From NCBI RefSeq assembly GCF_012927245.1, contig NZ_JABBGE010000001.1, positions 1,083,513 to 1,147,512 on the forward strand: a stretch of 64,000 nt of DNA, read 5' to 3'. The stretch comes from Streptomyces sp. R302. Lineage in GTDB: Bacteria > Actinomycetota > Actinomycetes > Streptomycetales > Streptomycetaceae. Made by a program: the position numbers and the translations under genes. The notes below the pieces were generated by a model that saw only the letters and a list, made by a program, of their open reading frames with translations, searched no databases and had not been told where the DNA came from. Positions 1 through 7,471 of the stretch are shown one piece after another (position 1 is the stretch's first letter; every line of letters begins with the position of its first letter).

Positions 1-477
1 GAGACGGGCAGCGTCTCGATCCTTCCCGAACAGCCCCGCCGGAGGAAGGGCGAGGAGGCGCGCGCCTACCGCGGGCGGGTCGGCATCACCGTCGAGCTGA
101 CCGACCTCACGGTCCTCGGCGAGCTGGTACCCGAACTCGCGGACCGGGAGCAGACGCAGGTGGAGGGCCCGTCGTGGGAGCTGCGCCCGGACTCGGAGGC
201 GTACGCGGAGGCGCGCCGGCTCGCGGTGGCGGCGGCGGTGCGGCGCGCACGGGCCTACGCCGAAGCGCTGGGGACCACGCTCGGCTCACTCCTCGAACTG
301 TCGGACGCGGGGGCGGCGGAGCCGGGCGGGCCGAGGGGGCACGCCTTCCAGCGGGTGTCCGCCGCCTACGCGGTGGAAGGGGCGGGCGCGGCCCCCTCGC
401 TCGACCTCGAACCGCAGCGTCGGACGGTGACCGCCGAGGTCGTCGCGCGCTTCACGATGCTGCCGCCCGCACTCTGA
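1..477 (+). CDS. SIMPL-domain (DUF541) protein, C-terminal part
   Basis: The reading frame is open from base 1 with no start, so the gene begins upstream and only 158 C-terminal residues are visible. They show the alternating strand and Ala/Arg-rich helix pattern of the SIMPL (DUF541) fold: strands around 'GRVGITVEL' and 'RRTVTAEVVARF', with a long helix containing 'AVRRARAYAEALG' between them. The helix of the form A-A-x-x-R-A-x-x-Y-A-x-x-L-G is typical of the family. SIMPL proteins are oligomeric and often cell-surface or periplasmic, and their biochemical role is poorly defined. Any signal peptide would lie outside the window. The family call is moderate to good; no function beyond that is claimed. 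Confidence 0.75.
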   Translation, partial: ETGSVSILPEQPRRRKGEEARAYRGRVGITVELTDLTVLGELVPELADREQTQVEGPSWELRPDSEAYAEARRLAVAAAVRRARAYAEALGTTLGSLLELSDAGAAEPGGPRGHAFQRVSAAYAVEGAGAAPSLDLEPQRRTVTAEVVARFTMLPPAL

Positions 478-542
478 GACGAGGCGCCCGGAGGCGCGGA
501 AAACGCTCATCGGAGCACTCCGGCGCACAGATTCAAGTCTTG

Positions 543-571
543 TCAACAACGTTTCACGGAAAGGTTGTTGA
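543..571. promoter_or_regulatory. 8-bp inverted repeat upstream of pyk
   Basis: TCAACAAC (543-550) and GTTGTTGA (564-571) are perfect inverted arms separated by 13 bases, in an unusually AT-rich stretch of the 147-base gap between the SIMPL-domain gene and pyk. There is no T-run after it, so it looks more like a protein-binding dyad than a terminator. It lies about 40 bases upstream of the presumed pyk -10 element, where an activator or repressor could act. That role is inference. Confidence 0.4.
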
Positions 572-612
572 GTAGTCACGCGGGAGCCGGCGGCTACTGA
601 TGGGTAAGGCCC

Positions 613-618
613 TAGGCT
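613..618 (+). promoter_or_regulatory. Candidate -10 of pyk (leaderless)
   Basis: TAGGCT ends six bases before the pyk ATG. The same -10/N6/start layout recurs at several genes in this window and implies transcription starting at or very near the start codon. No good -35 is visible at the usual distance. Confidence 0.45.
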
Positions 619-624
619 CGCCTC

Positions 625-2052
625 ATGCGCCGAGCGAAAATCGTTTGTACCCTTGGGCCCGCCACCGAAACATACGACCAGATCAAGGCGTTGATCGAGG
701 CCGGGATGGACGTGGCCCGCCTCAACCTCAGCCACGGCACCTACGCCGAGCACGAGGAGCGCTACCGGCGGGTCCGCAAGGCGGCCGACGAGACCGGCCG
801 CAGCGTCGGCGTCCTCGCCGACCTTCAAGGCCCGAAGATCCGGCTCGGCCGTTTCCGCGAGGGGCCGGTACTCCTTGAACGCGGCGACGCGTTCACCGTC
901 ACCGTCGAGCCGGTGGAGGGCGACCGCCACCGCTGCGGCACCACCTACGCCGGCCTCGCCGAGGACGTCACCGCCGGTGAGCGGATCCTCGTCGACGACG
1001 GCCGGGTCACCCTGGAGGTCACCTCCGTCGACGGCCCCCGGGTGCACACCCGGGTCGTCGAGGGCGGCATGGTCTCCGACCACAAGGGACTCAACCTCCC
1101 GGGCGTCGCCGTCTCCGTCCCCGCCCTCTCCGAGAAGGACGTCGAGGACCTCCGCTGGGCGCTGCGCACCGGCGCCGACGTCATCGCCCTCTCCTTCGTC
1201 CGCTCCGCGCGGGACATCGAGGACGTCCACCGGATCATGGACGAGGAGGGCCGCCGCCTCCCGGTCATCGCCAAGATCGAGAAGCCGCAGGCGGTCGAGA
1301 ACATCGAGGAGATCGTCGCCGCCTTCGACGGCATCATGGTCGCCCGCGGCGACCTCGGCGTCGAAATGCCCCTGGAGCAGGTCCCGATCGTCCAGAAGCG
1401 CGCGGTGAAGCTGGCGAAGCGCAACGCCAAGCCGGTCATCGTCGCCACCCAGATGCTCGACTCGATGATCGACAACTCCCGGCCCACCCGCGCCGAGGCG
1501 TCCGACGTCGCCAACGCCGTCATCGACGGCACCGACGCCGTGATGCTCTCCGGCGAGACCAGCGTCGGCCGCCACCCGATCGAGACGGTCCGCACCATGA
1601 GCCGGATCGTGGAGGCCGCCGAGGAGGACGTCCTCGCCAAGGGCCTGCCGCCGCTGACCGAGCGGAACAAGCCGCGCACCCAGGGCGGCGCGGTGGCCCG
1701 GGCCGCCGCCGAGATGGGCGACTTCCTCGGCGCCAGGTTCCTGGTCGCCTTCACCCAGTCCGGCGACACCGTCCGGCGCCTCTCCCGTTACCGCTCGCCG
1801 ATCCCGCTGCTCGCCTTCACCCCGGACCCGGCGACCCGCTCCCAGCTCAACCTCACCTGGGGCGTCGAGACCTTCCTCGGCCCGCACGTCGACTCCACGG
1901 ACGCCATGGTCGCCCAGGTCGACGAGGAACTGCTCCGCATCGGGCGCTGCAAGAAGGGCGACGTCGTGGTGATCACGGCCGGCTCGCCGCCCGGCGTCTC
2001 CGGCTCCACCAACCTCGTCCGCGTCCACCACATCGGGGAGCCGCTGACGTAG
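625..2052 (+). CDS. pyk: Pyruvate kinase
   Basis: Catalyses phosphoenolpyruvate + ADP to pyruvate + ATP, the last step of glycolysis, in the cytoplasm. At 475 residues it has normal bacterial length. The N-terminus 'RRAKIVCTLGPAT' and 'ARLNLSHG' are characteristic, the active-site stretch 'VIAKIEKPQAVENIEEI' carries the catalytic Lys, 'ARGDLGVEMP' supplies metal ligands, and 'GTDAVMLSGETSVGRHP' closes the barrel. The B domain and C-terminal regulatory domain are intact. The ATG has no Shine-Dalgarno but sits six bases after a TAGGCT -10, so it is probably leaderless. Its stop codon directly abuts the stop codon of the convergent HTH/LAGLIDADG gene, leaving no room for an intergenic terminator. 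Streptomyces usually has two pyk genes; which paralogue this is cannot be told here. Confidence 0.97.
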   Translation: MRRAKIVCTLGPATETYDQIKALIEAGMDVARLNLSHGTYAEHEERYRRVRKAADETGRSVGVLADLQGPKIRLGRFREGPVLLERGDAFTVTVEPVEGDRHRCGTTYAGLAEDVTAGERILVDDGRVTLEVTSVDGPRVHTRVVEGGMVSDHKGLNLPGVAVSVPALSEKDVEDLRWALRTGADVIALSFVRSARDIEDVHRIMDEEGRRLPVIAKIEKPQAVENIEEIVAAFDGIMVARGDLGVEMPLEQVPIVQKRAVKLAKRNAKPVIVATQMLDSMIDNSRPTRAEASDVANAVIDGTDAVMLSGETSVGRHPIETVRTMSRIVEAAEEDVLAKGLPPLTERNKPRTQGGAVARAAAEMGDFLGARFLVAFTQSGDTVRRLSRYRSPIPLLAFTPDPATRSQLNLTWGVETFLGPHVDSTDAMVAQVDEELLRIGRCKKGDVVVITAGSPPGVSGSTNLVRVHHIGEPLT

Positions 2053-2841
2053 TCAGTGCTTGGGCCCGACGTGAAGGTCCATGAGCGCGACGGAGGCTTT
2101 GCGGGCGACGGAGATGTTCTGCGCGACGCGCGACTGGTTCGCGGACTTCCACTCGACCCCGACACGGTCGAGGGCGTCGGTGAAGAGCGCGATGATGTCG
2201 GCGGACGAGTTGGTGAAGAAGTAGCGGGGGTACTCGTACCGCTTGCGCTGTCCGCCGATCATCTTCTCGGTCCAATTGGTGATCCGACTGCCGTCGGAGT
2301 GGATGAGCCCCCGAATGAACTCCCAGGGGTGAGCAGTGACGATTGCCTGCTGCCAGGCCGCGAGGACGATGGGGCGCTCATGCTTCCTGCCCTGCCCGTG
2401 CTGGGGGAAGAGACACCCGAGGTGCATGGAGGTGATCTTGACATCCACGCACCCCTGCCTCTGTACCTTCGACGCACGATTGCCGGGCAGGACGGACTGC
2501 ATGGCCCCCACGCATGCGTCGATGAGCCCCGGCCAGGTGTCGGTACAGGAGACGGAAAGACTCGGAACCCGCATGGCGCGGCTCTGAGCGATGTGGCCGT
2601 CGCCGAGATAGAGGCCGAGCAGGTACGCGTACGCGATGTTGTCGAGCTCGCGTCCATCACATCGGGGGCACAGCGGCGCGCGCCTGCCCGGACACTCGCC
2701 GCGTTTGGCGCGGTCCACGTGCTTCCAGTAGCCGACGGTGCCCATGGGAACGTTGAGCTTGCGCGCCACTTCCGCGTTCTTGGCGCCCCCCCGCAGCATC
2801 GTGAGTGCCCGCTGGCGCACGCGTGTCCCGTGAAAGTTCAT
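2053..2841 (-). CDS. HTH / LAGLIDADG endonuclease-like protein
   Basis: A 262-residue protein whose N-terminus looks like a helix-turn-helix ('AEVARKLNVPMGTVGYWKHV', about residues 23-42). A short Cys cluster follows (C-x7-C-x2-C, in 'CPGRRAPLCPRC'), then a region with two LAGLIDADG-like helices: 'YLLGLYLGDGH' and 'EFIRGLIHSDGS'. Both keep the acidic residue that coordinates metal in homing endonucleases. I chose the ATG at 2841 because the upstream in-frame codons overlap the tRNA terminator hairpin. The gene lies between pyk (convergent, stops abutting) and a tRNA-Leu gene on the same strand. Its codon choice looks less G/C-biased than its neighbours, hinting at acquisition. Whether it cuts DNA or only binds it cannot be told; domesticated LAGLIDADG proteins such as WhiA are regulators. 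Confidence 0.72.
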   Translation of the reverse strand: MNFHGTRVRQRALTMLRGGAKNAEVARKLNVPMGTVGYWKHVDRAKRGECPGRRAPLCPRCDGRELDNIAYAYLLGLYLGDGHIAQSRAMRVPSLSVSCTDTWPGLIDACVGAMQSVLPGNRASKVQRQGCVDVKITSMHLGCLFPQHGQGRKHERPIVLAAWQQAIVTAHPWEFIRGLIHSDGSRITNWTEKMIGGQRKRYEYPRYFFTNSSADIIALFTDALDRVGVEWKSANQSRVAQNISVARKASVALMDLHVGPKH

Positions 2842-2879
2842 GCGACTACCCTGCGCGACGGAGCATCGCCGTACGCAGC

Positions 2880-2916
2880 AAAAAGCGGACATTCACGCGA
2901 AGGTGAACGTCCGCTT
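2880..2916 (-). terminator. Rho-independent terminator of tRNA-Leu
   Basis: A 14-bp stem with one mismatch (arms 2883-2896 and 2903-2916) is followed on the minus strand by a short T-run. It begins eight bases beyond the 3' end of tRNA-Leu and lies just upstream of the HTH/LAGLIDADG start codon, so it should separate the two transcription units. Confidence 0.8.
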
Positions 2917-2923
2917 CAGAATC

Positions 2924-3010
2924 TGGTGCCGGGTGCGGGACTTGAACCCGCAAGCCCTTACGGGCAAAAGCTTTTGAGGCTTCCGCGTTTGCCGATTTCG
3001 CCAACCCGGC
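2924..3010 (-). tRNA. tRNA-Leu (anticodon CAA)
   Basis: Read on the minus strand, the 7-bp acceptor GCCGGGT pairs with ACCCGGC, followed by discriminator A and an encoded CCA (CCA at 2926-2924). The anticodon stem GAAGC/GCTTT encloses the loop CTCAAAA, giving anticodon CAA, which reads UUG. A long variable arm (GCCCGTAAGGGC region) and GGTTCAAGTC T-loop confirm a class II tRNA-Leu. UUG is a rare codon in this GC-rich genome. Confidence 0.95.
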
Positions 3011-3024
3011 AGGTTGCCAATCGG

Positions 3025-3030
3025 AGTGTA
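3025..3030 (-). promoter_or_regulatory. Candidate -10 of tRNA-Leu
   Basis: TACACT on the minus strand, 14 bases upstream of the mature tRNA 5' end, fits a vegetative -10. The matching -35 is poor, so this is tentative. Confidence 0.35.
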
Positions 3031-3104
3031 CCCGGTCCCGGGTGCGGCCAGCAGCTAGGTAGGCTTCTTCATGCAGCACACCTGCCCCGGAACGAGGAGC
3101 CCCC

Positions 3105-3770
3105 GTGACCGCCCCCGAGTCGCCCCAGCCCGCCTCCGACGACGCCGCCGCCGCGACCGCGTCGCACGTCCCGCCGCTGACGACCCGTGTCGTCATCGCC
3201 GAGGACGAGGCGCTGATCCGCCTCGACCTCAAGGAGATGCTGGAGGAGGAGGGCTATACGGTCGTCGGCGAGGCCGGTGACGGCGAGGCCGCCGTCGAGC
3301 TCGCCCGCGAGCACCGCCCCGACCTGGTCATCCTGGACGTGAAGATGCCCAAGCTCGACGGCATCTCCGCCGCCGAGAAGATCGCCGGCGAGTCCATCGC
3401 CCCGGTCCTCATGCTCACCGCCTTCTCCCAGCGCGACCTCGTCGAGCGCGCCCGGGACGCCGGTGCCATGGCGTACCTGGTCAAGCCCTTCAGCAAGAGC
3501 GACGTCGTCCCCGCCATCGAGATGGCCGTCTCCCGCTTCGCCGAGCTGCGCGCCCTGGAGCAGGAGGTCGCCGACCTCAGCCAGCGCCTGGAGACCCGCA
3601 AGCTGGTCGACCGCGCCAAGTCGGTCCTCCAGACCCAGTACGGCCTCTCCGAGCCGGCCGCCTTCCGCTGGATCCAGAAGACGTCCATGGACCGCCGCAT
3701 GTCCATGCAGCAGGTCGCCGAGGCCGTCATCGAGGACGCCGAGGAGAAGAAGGCCGCGAAGGGGCAGTAG
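3105..3770 (+). CDS. ANTAR-domain response regulator (PdtaR-like)
   Basis: A receiver domain at about residues 27-142 carries all phosphotransfer residues: acidic pair in 'IAEDEAL', phospho-acceptor Asp78 in 'VILDVKMPKLDG', Thr105 in 'LMLTAF' and Lys127 in 'YLVKPFSK'. A C-terminal ANTAR domain follows (about 155-212, 'RKLVDRAKSVLQ' to 'MSMQQVAEAVI'). ANTAR regulators bind paired RNA hairpins and act by antitermination, not by binding promoters. It is the size and layout of mycobacterial PdtaR, whose partner kinase PdtaS is usually encoded elsewhere; no histidine kinase is adjacent here. GTG start with GAGGAG seven bases upstream. An Ala-rich stretch of about 20 residues precedes the receiver. 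It is followed by a strong bidirectional terminator. Confidence 0.93.
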   Translation: MTAPESPQPASDDAAAATASHVPPLTTRVVIAEDEALIRLDLKEMLEEEGYTVVGEAGDGEAAVELAREHRPDLVILDVKMPKLDGISAAEKIAGESIAPVLMLTAFSQRDLVERARDAGAMAYLVKPFSKSDVVPAIEMAVSRFAELRALEQEVADLSQRLETRKLVDRAKSVLQTQYGLSEPAAFRWIQKTSMDRRMSMQQVAEAVIEDAEEKKAAKGQ

Positions 3771-3788
3771 CCCGTACCGGTACGCGAA

Positions 3789-3825
3789 AGGAGGCCCGCC
3801 CCGCGTGATGCGGGGCGGGCCTCCT
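3789..3825. terminator. Bidirectional terminator between response regulator and livF
   Basis: A perfect 16-bp GC-rich stem (AGGAGGCCCGCCCCGC and its complement) with a 5-base loop lies between two convergent genes. There is no T-run, which is common for Streptomyces terminators. Confidence 0.8.
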
Positions 3826-3839
3826 CGTGTGCGTACGGG

Positions 3840-4556
3840 TCAGTCCTCGCCGAGGTACGCCTTGCGCACCGACTCGTCGTGCAGGAGGTCGCCGCCCGTG
3901 CCCGAGAGCACGATCTTGCCGATCTCCATCACGTGACCGTGGTCCGCCAGCGCCAGCGCGGCCTGGGCGTTCTGCTCGACGAGCAGGATCGTGGTGCCCT
4001 GGGCCTTCAGCTCGGCGATGGTCGCCATGATCTTCTGCATCATGATCGGCGAGAGGCCCATGGAGGGCTCGTCGAGCATGAGCAGCTTGGGCTGGGACAT
4101 CAGCGCCCGGCCCATGGCGAGCATCTGCTGCTCACCGCCGGAGAGCGTGCCGGCCGCCTGCTTGCGACGCTCGCCCAGGATGGGGAAGAGGTCGTAGGCG
4201 CGCTGCACGTCCTTGGCGATGCCGGCGCTGTCCTTCCGGAGGAAGGCGCCGAGGAGCAGGTTCTCCTCGATCGTCATGCGCGGGAAGATGTGCCGGCCCT
4301 CGGGGGAGTGGGCCAGACCCAGCGAGACGATCTTGTGCGCGGGGATCTTGCGGAGGGACTTGCCCTCGAACTTGATCTGGCCGCCGACCGGCTTGAGGAG
4401 CCCGGAGAGGGTCCGCAGGGTGGTGGTCTTCCCGGCGCCGTTCGTACCGATGAGGGTGACGACCTCGCCCGCCTCCACGGAGAAGGAGATGCCCTTGACG
4501 GCCTCGATCTTTCCGTAGGCGACGCGCAGGTCCTCGACTTCGAGCAGTGCGGTCAT
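3840..4556 (-). CDS. livF: Branched-chain amino-acid ABC transporter ATPase LivF
   Basis: The second ATPase of a high-affinity branched-chain amino-acid importer, acting on the cytoplasmic face. 238 residues, the usual LivF size. Walker A 'GTNGAGKT' is at 37-44, then the Q-loop region, signature 'LSGGEQQM' and Walker B 'LLMLDEPSMGLSP'. The start ATG at 4556 overlaps the livG stop by four bases (ATGA), implying translational coupling. It is the last gene of the five-gene cluster binding protein-livH-livM-livG-livF, closed by the bidirectional terminator at 3789-3825. The frame stays open upstream of 4556, but that part is the livG tail read in another frame. Confidence 0.95.
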   Translation of the reverse strand: MTALLEVEDLRVAYGKIEAVKGISFSVEAGEVVTLIGTNGAGKTTTLRTLSGLLKPVGGQIKFEGKSLRKIPAHKIVSLGLAHSPEGRHIFPRMTIEENLLLGAFLRKDSAGIAKDVQRAYDLFPILGERRKQAAGTLSGGEQQMLAMGRALMSQPKLLMLDEPSMGLSPIMMQKIMATIAELKAQGTTILLVEQNAQAALALADHGHVMEIGKIVLSGTGGDLLHDESVRKAYLGED

Positions 4557-5611
4557 GCGTCGTTCTCCTTGCCCGGAGCGGCGTCCTTCGCGGCGTCCGC
4601 CGCGTCCGCCGGGGTGTCGTCCTCGGCCGGGGTCTCGTCGTCCGCCGGAGCCTCGTCGGGCGTCTCGTCGGGCGTCTCGCCGTCCGCCGGGGCATCGGCC
4701 TCGGCCTCGTCGGAACCGTCCGCCTCGTCCACCGGGGTCTCGGCTGCCGGGGTCTCGTCCGCCGGAGCCTCGGCCGCGGGGGCTTCGGCCTTCGGGGTCT
4801 CGTCGATCGGCTCGCCGAGGTACGCGGCGATGACCCGCTCGTCGCTCTGGACGGTCTGGCTGTCGCCCTCGATCAGCTTCTGGCCCTGCACGAGCACGGC
4901 GACCCGGTCGCACAGGTTGAAGATGAAGCGCATGTCGTGCTCGATGACGAGCACGGCGATGCCCATGTCCCGGATGGCGAAGATGAGTTCCTCGGCCGCC
5001 CGGGTCTCCTGCGGGTTCATGCCGGCGGTCGGCTCGTCGAGGAGGATCAGGCCCGGGTCGCTCGCGAGGGCGCGGGCGATCTCCAGCTTGCGCTGCTCGC
5101 CGTACGGCAGGTTCTTGGAGAGGTGCTGCGCCTTCTCCGCGAGCCCGACGAACTCCAGGAGCTCCATCGCCCGCTTCTCGGAGGCCGCCTCGGCCTTCTT
5201 GAAGCCGGGGCCGCGCAGCAGGGCGGACCAGAGGCCCTCCTTGGTGCGGGTGTGCCGGCCGACGAGCACGTTCTCCAGGACCGTCATGTTGTTGAAGAGA
5301 CGGATGTTCTGGAAGGTACGGGCGATGCCGGCCGCGGTGACCTTGAAGGACTTCGGCGGCAGGACCTGGCCCTTGTAGCGGACCTCGCCCTCGGTGGGCA
5401 CGTACAGACCGGTCAGGCAGTTGAAGAAGGTCGTCTTGCCGGCGCCGTTCGGGCCGATCAGACCGACGATCTCGCCGGCGTTGACGGTGAGGTTCACATC
5501 GCTGACGGCGGTCAGACCGCCGAAGCGCATGGTGACCCCGCGCGCGTCGAGCACGGTCTCGCGGGCGGCCGGCTCCGTGGTGGCGTCGGCCTCGGTGGTG
5601 GTCGTCGTCAT
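4553..5611 (-). CDS. livG: Branched-chain amino-acid ABC transporter ATPase LivG, acidic tail
   Basis: First ATPase of the Liv importer: Walker A 'GPNGAGKT' at 53-60, signature 'PYGEQRK', Walker B 'LILLDEPTAGMNP', and 'EHDMRFIF' after it. At 352 residues it is about 85 longer than typical LivG. The excess is a C-terminal low-complexity tail beginning near residue 268, made of Asp, Glu, Ala, Pro and Thr (repeats like 'ETPDETPDEAP'). The tail has a net strong negative charge and no predicted structure; its function is unknown. It starts three bases after the livM stop and overlaps livF by four bases. Confidence 0.94.
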   Translation of the reverse strand: MTTTTTEADATTEPAARETVLDARGVTMRFGGLTAVSDVNLTVNAGEIVGLIGPNGAGKTTFFNCLTGLYVPTEGEVRYKGQVLPPKSFKVTAAGIARTFQNIRLFNNMTVLENVLVGRHTRTKEGLWSALLRGPGFKKAEAASEKRAMELLEFVGLAEKAQHLSKNLPYGEQRKLEIARALASDPGLILLDEPTAGMNPQETRAAEELIFAIRDMGIAVLVIEHDMRFIFNLCDRVAVLVQGQKLIEGDSQTVQSDERVIAAYLGEPIDETPKAEAPAAEAPADETPAAETPVDEADGSDEAEADAPADGETPDETPDEAPADDETPAEDDTPADAADAAKDAAPGKENDA

Positions 5612-5614
5612 GGT

Positions 5615-7471
5615 TCAGGCACCTGCCTTGGCGGGCGTAGCGTCCGGCGCCGGCTTCTCGTCGTGCTCGTGGAACTCCAGCTGGCGCCGCTTGTCGGCGA
5701 CGATGCCCTCCGGACGGAAGCGCATGATCAGCACGAGCGCGACGCCGAAGGCGAAGAGCTGGTACTCGCCCATGAACTGGAGCTTGTTGGGGATGAGGAA
5801 GAGCAGGGCCGCGCCGACCAGCGGGCCGCTCATCGTGCCCATGCCGCCGAGGACGACGGCCGCGAGCAGGAAGGCGGAGTTGGGCGGGATGGGACCGGCG
5901 AAGAGGTACTGCTCCGGGGTCACCGTGTACGTGACGTGGGCCTGCACCGTACCGGCGAGACCGGCCAGACCGGCGCCGAGCGCGAAGGCGATCAGCTTCA
6001 CCCGGAAGCCGTTGATGCCCATGGCGAGCGCGGCGGTCTCGTCCTCGCGGATCGCGACCCAGGCGCGGCCGATGCGGGAGTCGCCGGAGCGCCGGAAGAC
6101 CAGCACGACGACCGCCGTGATCAGCAGCATCAGGAAGAAGTAGTTGGCGAAGCGGCCGATGGTGAAGCCGGCGATGGTGTGCGGCTGGCCGAAGTCGAAC
6201 CCGAAGAAGTCCAGGTTCGGGATGGACGCGATGCCGTTGGAGCCGTTGGTGATGTCCGGGCCGGAGGTGCCGTCGGTGTTCATCACCGTGATGCGGAAGA
6301 TCTCACCGAAGCCGAGCGTCACGATGGCGAGGTAGTCGCCGCGCAGCCGCAGGGTCGGCGCGCCGATCAGGACGCCGAAGACCACCGAGGCCGCGGCGCC
6401 GACCAGGATCGCCGCCCAGAAGGGGAAGTGCACGCCGAACGGCGAGGTCGGGGCGCCCGAGACGAGGGCCGCCGCGTAGGCGCCGACGCCGAGGAAGGCG
6501 ACGTAACCGAGGTCGAGGAGCCCCGCGAGGCCGACGACGATGTTCAGGCCCAGGGCGACCGTGGCGAAGATCAGGATGTAGACGCCGAGCGTCGCGTACT
6601 GGTCGTCGGTCTGGGTGAAGGGGAACAGCGCCGCGGCGATGAACGCGCCCGCGATCGACAGGTTCTGGTGCTTCGAGGTGAGCTGCGTGGCCTGCTTGAG
6701 CAGACCGGAGGCGCCGATCGTGGCGAAGCCGAGGCCGGCCGTGATGAGGAAGCCGAGGAAGAGCTCGTCGTACTCGGTGCCGATGCCGTACGTGAAGACG
6801 CCGAGCGCCACCGCGAGGACGCCCGCGATGATCAGGATCTCGACGGCGGAGGGCAGCGGGGGGAGCTTCCCCACCGGGCGGGGGGCGGAGAAGGACGCCC
6901 GGAAGGAGGCCCAGCCGTTGCCGGCCCGGTGCTTGAACTGGTCCCAGCCCGTGTCCTCCGGGTCGACCGGCAGCACGGCCGGGCGGGTGAAGGGCAGCGC
7001 CAGGGCGGCGAGCAGGGTGACCAGCGTGGTGACCGCGACGATCGCACCGCCGGGCTCCAGGTTGACCGGCCCGCCCAGGGTGACGCTGATCGCGCCGACG
7101 GTGAACCAGGCGGTGCAGAAGGAGGCCAGCGCGCCGAGCTTGACCGCGCCGTCCGCACCGGCCGGGGTCAGCCAGCGCAGCCCCTTGACGCCGTACGAGG
7201 AGAGGGCGAAGAGGGCGGTCAGGACACCCAGCACCAGGACCTGGAGCTGGAGCCCGCCCGGGTAGCCGTACACGGTGAGGTCACCCGGGAAGCGGGAGGT
7301 CCACGTCCAGGCGAGGAAACAGCTCGCCACCGTCAGGACGGAGCCGCCGAGGACGACGGCGCGGGCGGTCTGCTCGGGCAGGAAGCCGATGAGACCGCGG
7401 TCGGCGGTCTTCACGGCCTCCGTGGCAGCGGGTGCCTGGGGGTTCTCGGAGATGGTGGTCATGGTGCTCAC
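5615..7471 (-). CDS. livM: Branched-chain amino-acid ABC permease LivM, N-terminally extended
   Basis: Integral membrane permease of the Liv system. The C-terminal two-thirds is a canonical LivM permease: 'GLNIVVGLAGLLDLGYVAFLGVGAYAAAL', shortened here to its core 'GLAGLLDLGYVAFLGVGAY', and the coupling segment 'GRAWVAIREDETAALAMGIN' that contacts the ATPase. At 618 residues it is roughly 200-250 longer than E. coli LivM. The extra N-terminal part holds several hydrophobic segments ('AVVLGGSVLTVASCFLAW', 'LVLGVLTALFALSSYGV' and others) separated by a polar stretch. The GTG at 7471 overlaps the livH stop (GTGA); an ATG at 7462 is an alternative. Confidence 0.93.
   Translation of the reverse strand: MSTMTTISENPQAPAATEAVKTADRGLIGFLPEQTARAVVLGGSVLTVASCFLAWTWTSRFPGDLTVYGYPGGLQLQVLVLGVLTALFALSSYGVKGLRWLTPAGADGAVKLGALASFCTAWFTVGAISVTLGGPVNLEPGGAIVAVTTLVTLLAALALPFTRPAVLPVDPEDTGWDQFKHRAGNGWASFRASFSAPRPVGKLPPLPSAVEILIIAGVLAVALGVFTYGIGTEYDELFLGFLITAGLGFATIGASGLLKQATQLTSKHQNLSIAGAFIAAALFPFTQTDDQYATLGVYILIFATVALGLNIVVGLAGLLDLGYVAFLGVGAYAAALVSGAPTSPFGVHFPFWAAILVGAAASVVFGVLIGAPTLRLRGDYLAIVTLGFGEIFRITVMNTDGTSGPDITNGSNGIASIPNLDFFGFDFGQPHTIAGFTIGRFANYFFLMLLITAVVVLVFRRSGDSRIGRAWVAIREDETAALAMGINGFRVKLIAFALGAGLAGLAGTVQAHVTYTVTPEQYLFAGPIPPNSAFLLAAVVLGGMGTMSGPLVGAALLFLIPNKLQFMGEYQLFAFGVALVLIMRFRPEGIVADKRRQLEFHEHDEKPAPDATPAKAGA

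Noticed and set aside
286..2031. Long minus-strand open frame opposite pyk (and similar ones opposite uvrA, polA, uvrB, uvrC)
   Set aside because: High third-position GC keeps antisense frames open. Products are low-complexity with no ribosome site, and the opposite strand encodes a well-conserved enzyme.
2841..3010. Integrated element at tRNA-Leu
   Set aside because: No integrase, excisionase or second copy of the tRNA 3' end. Only the LAGLIDADG gene is unusual.
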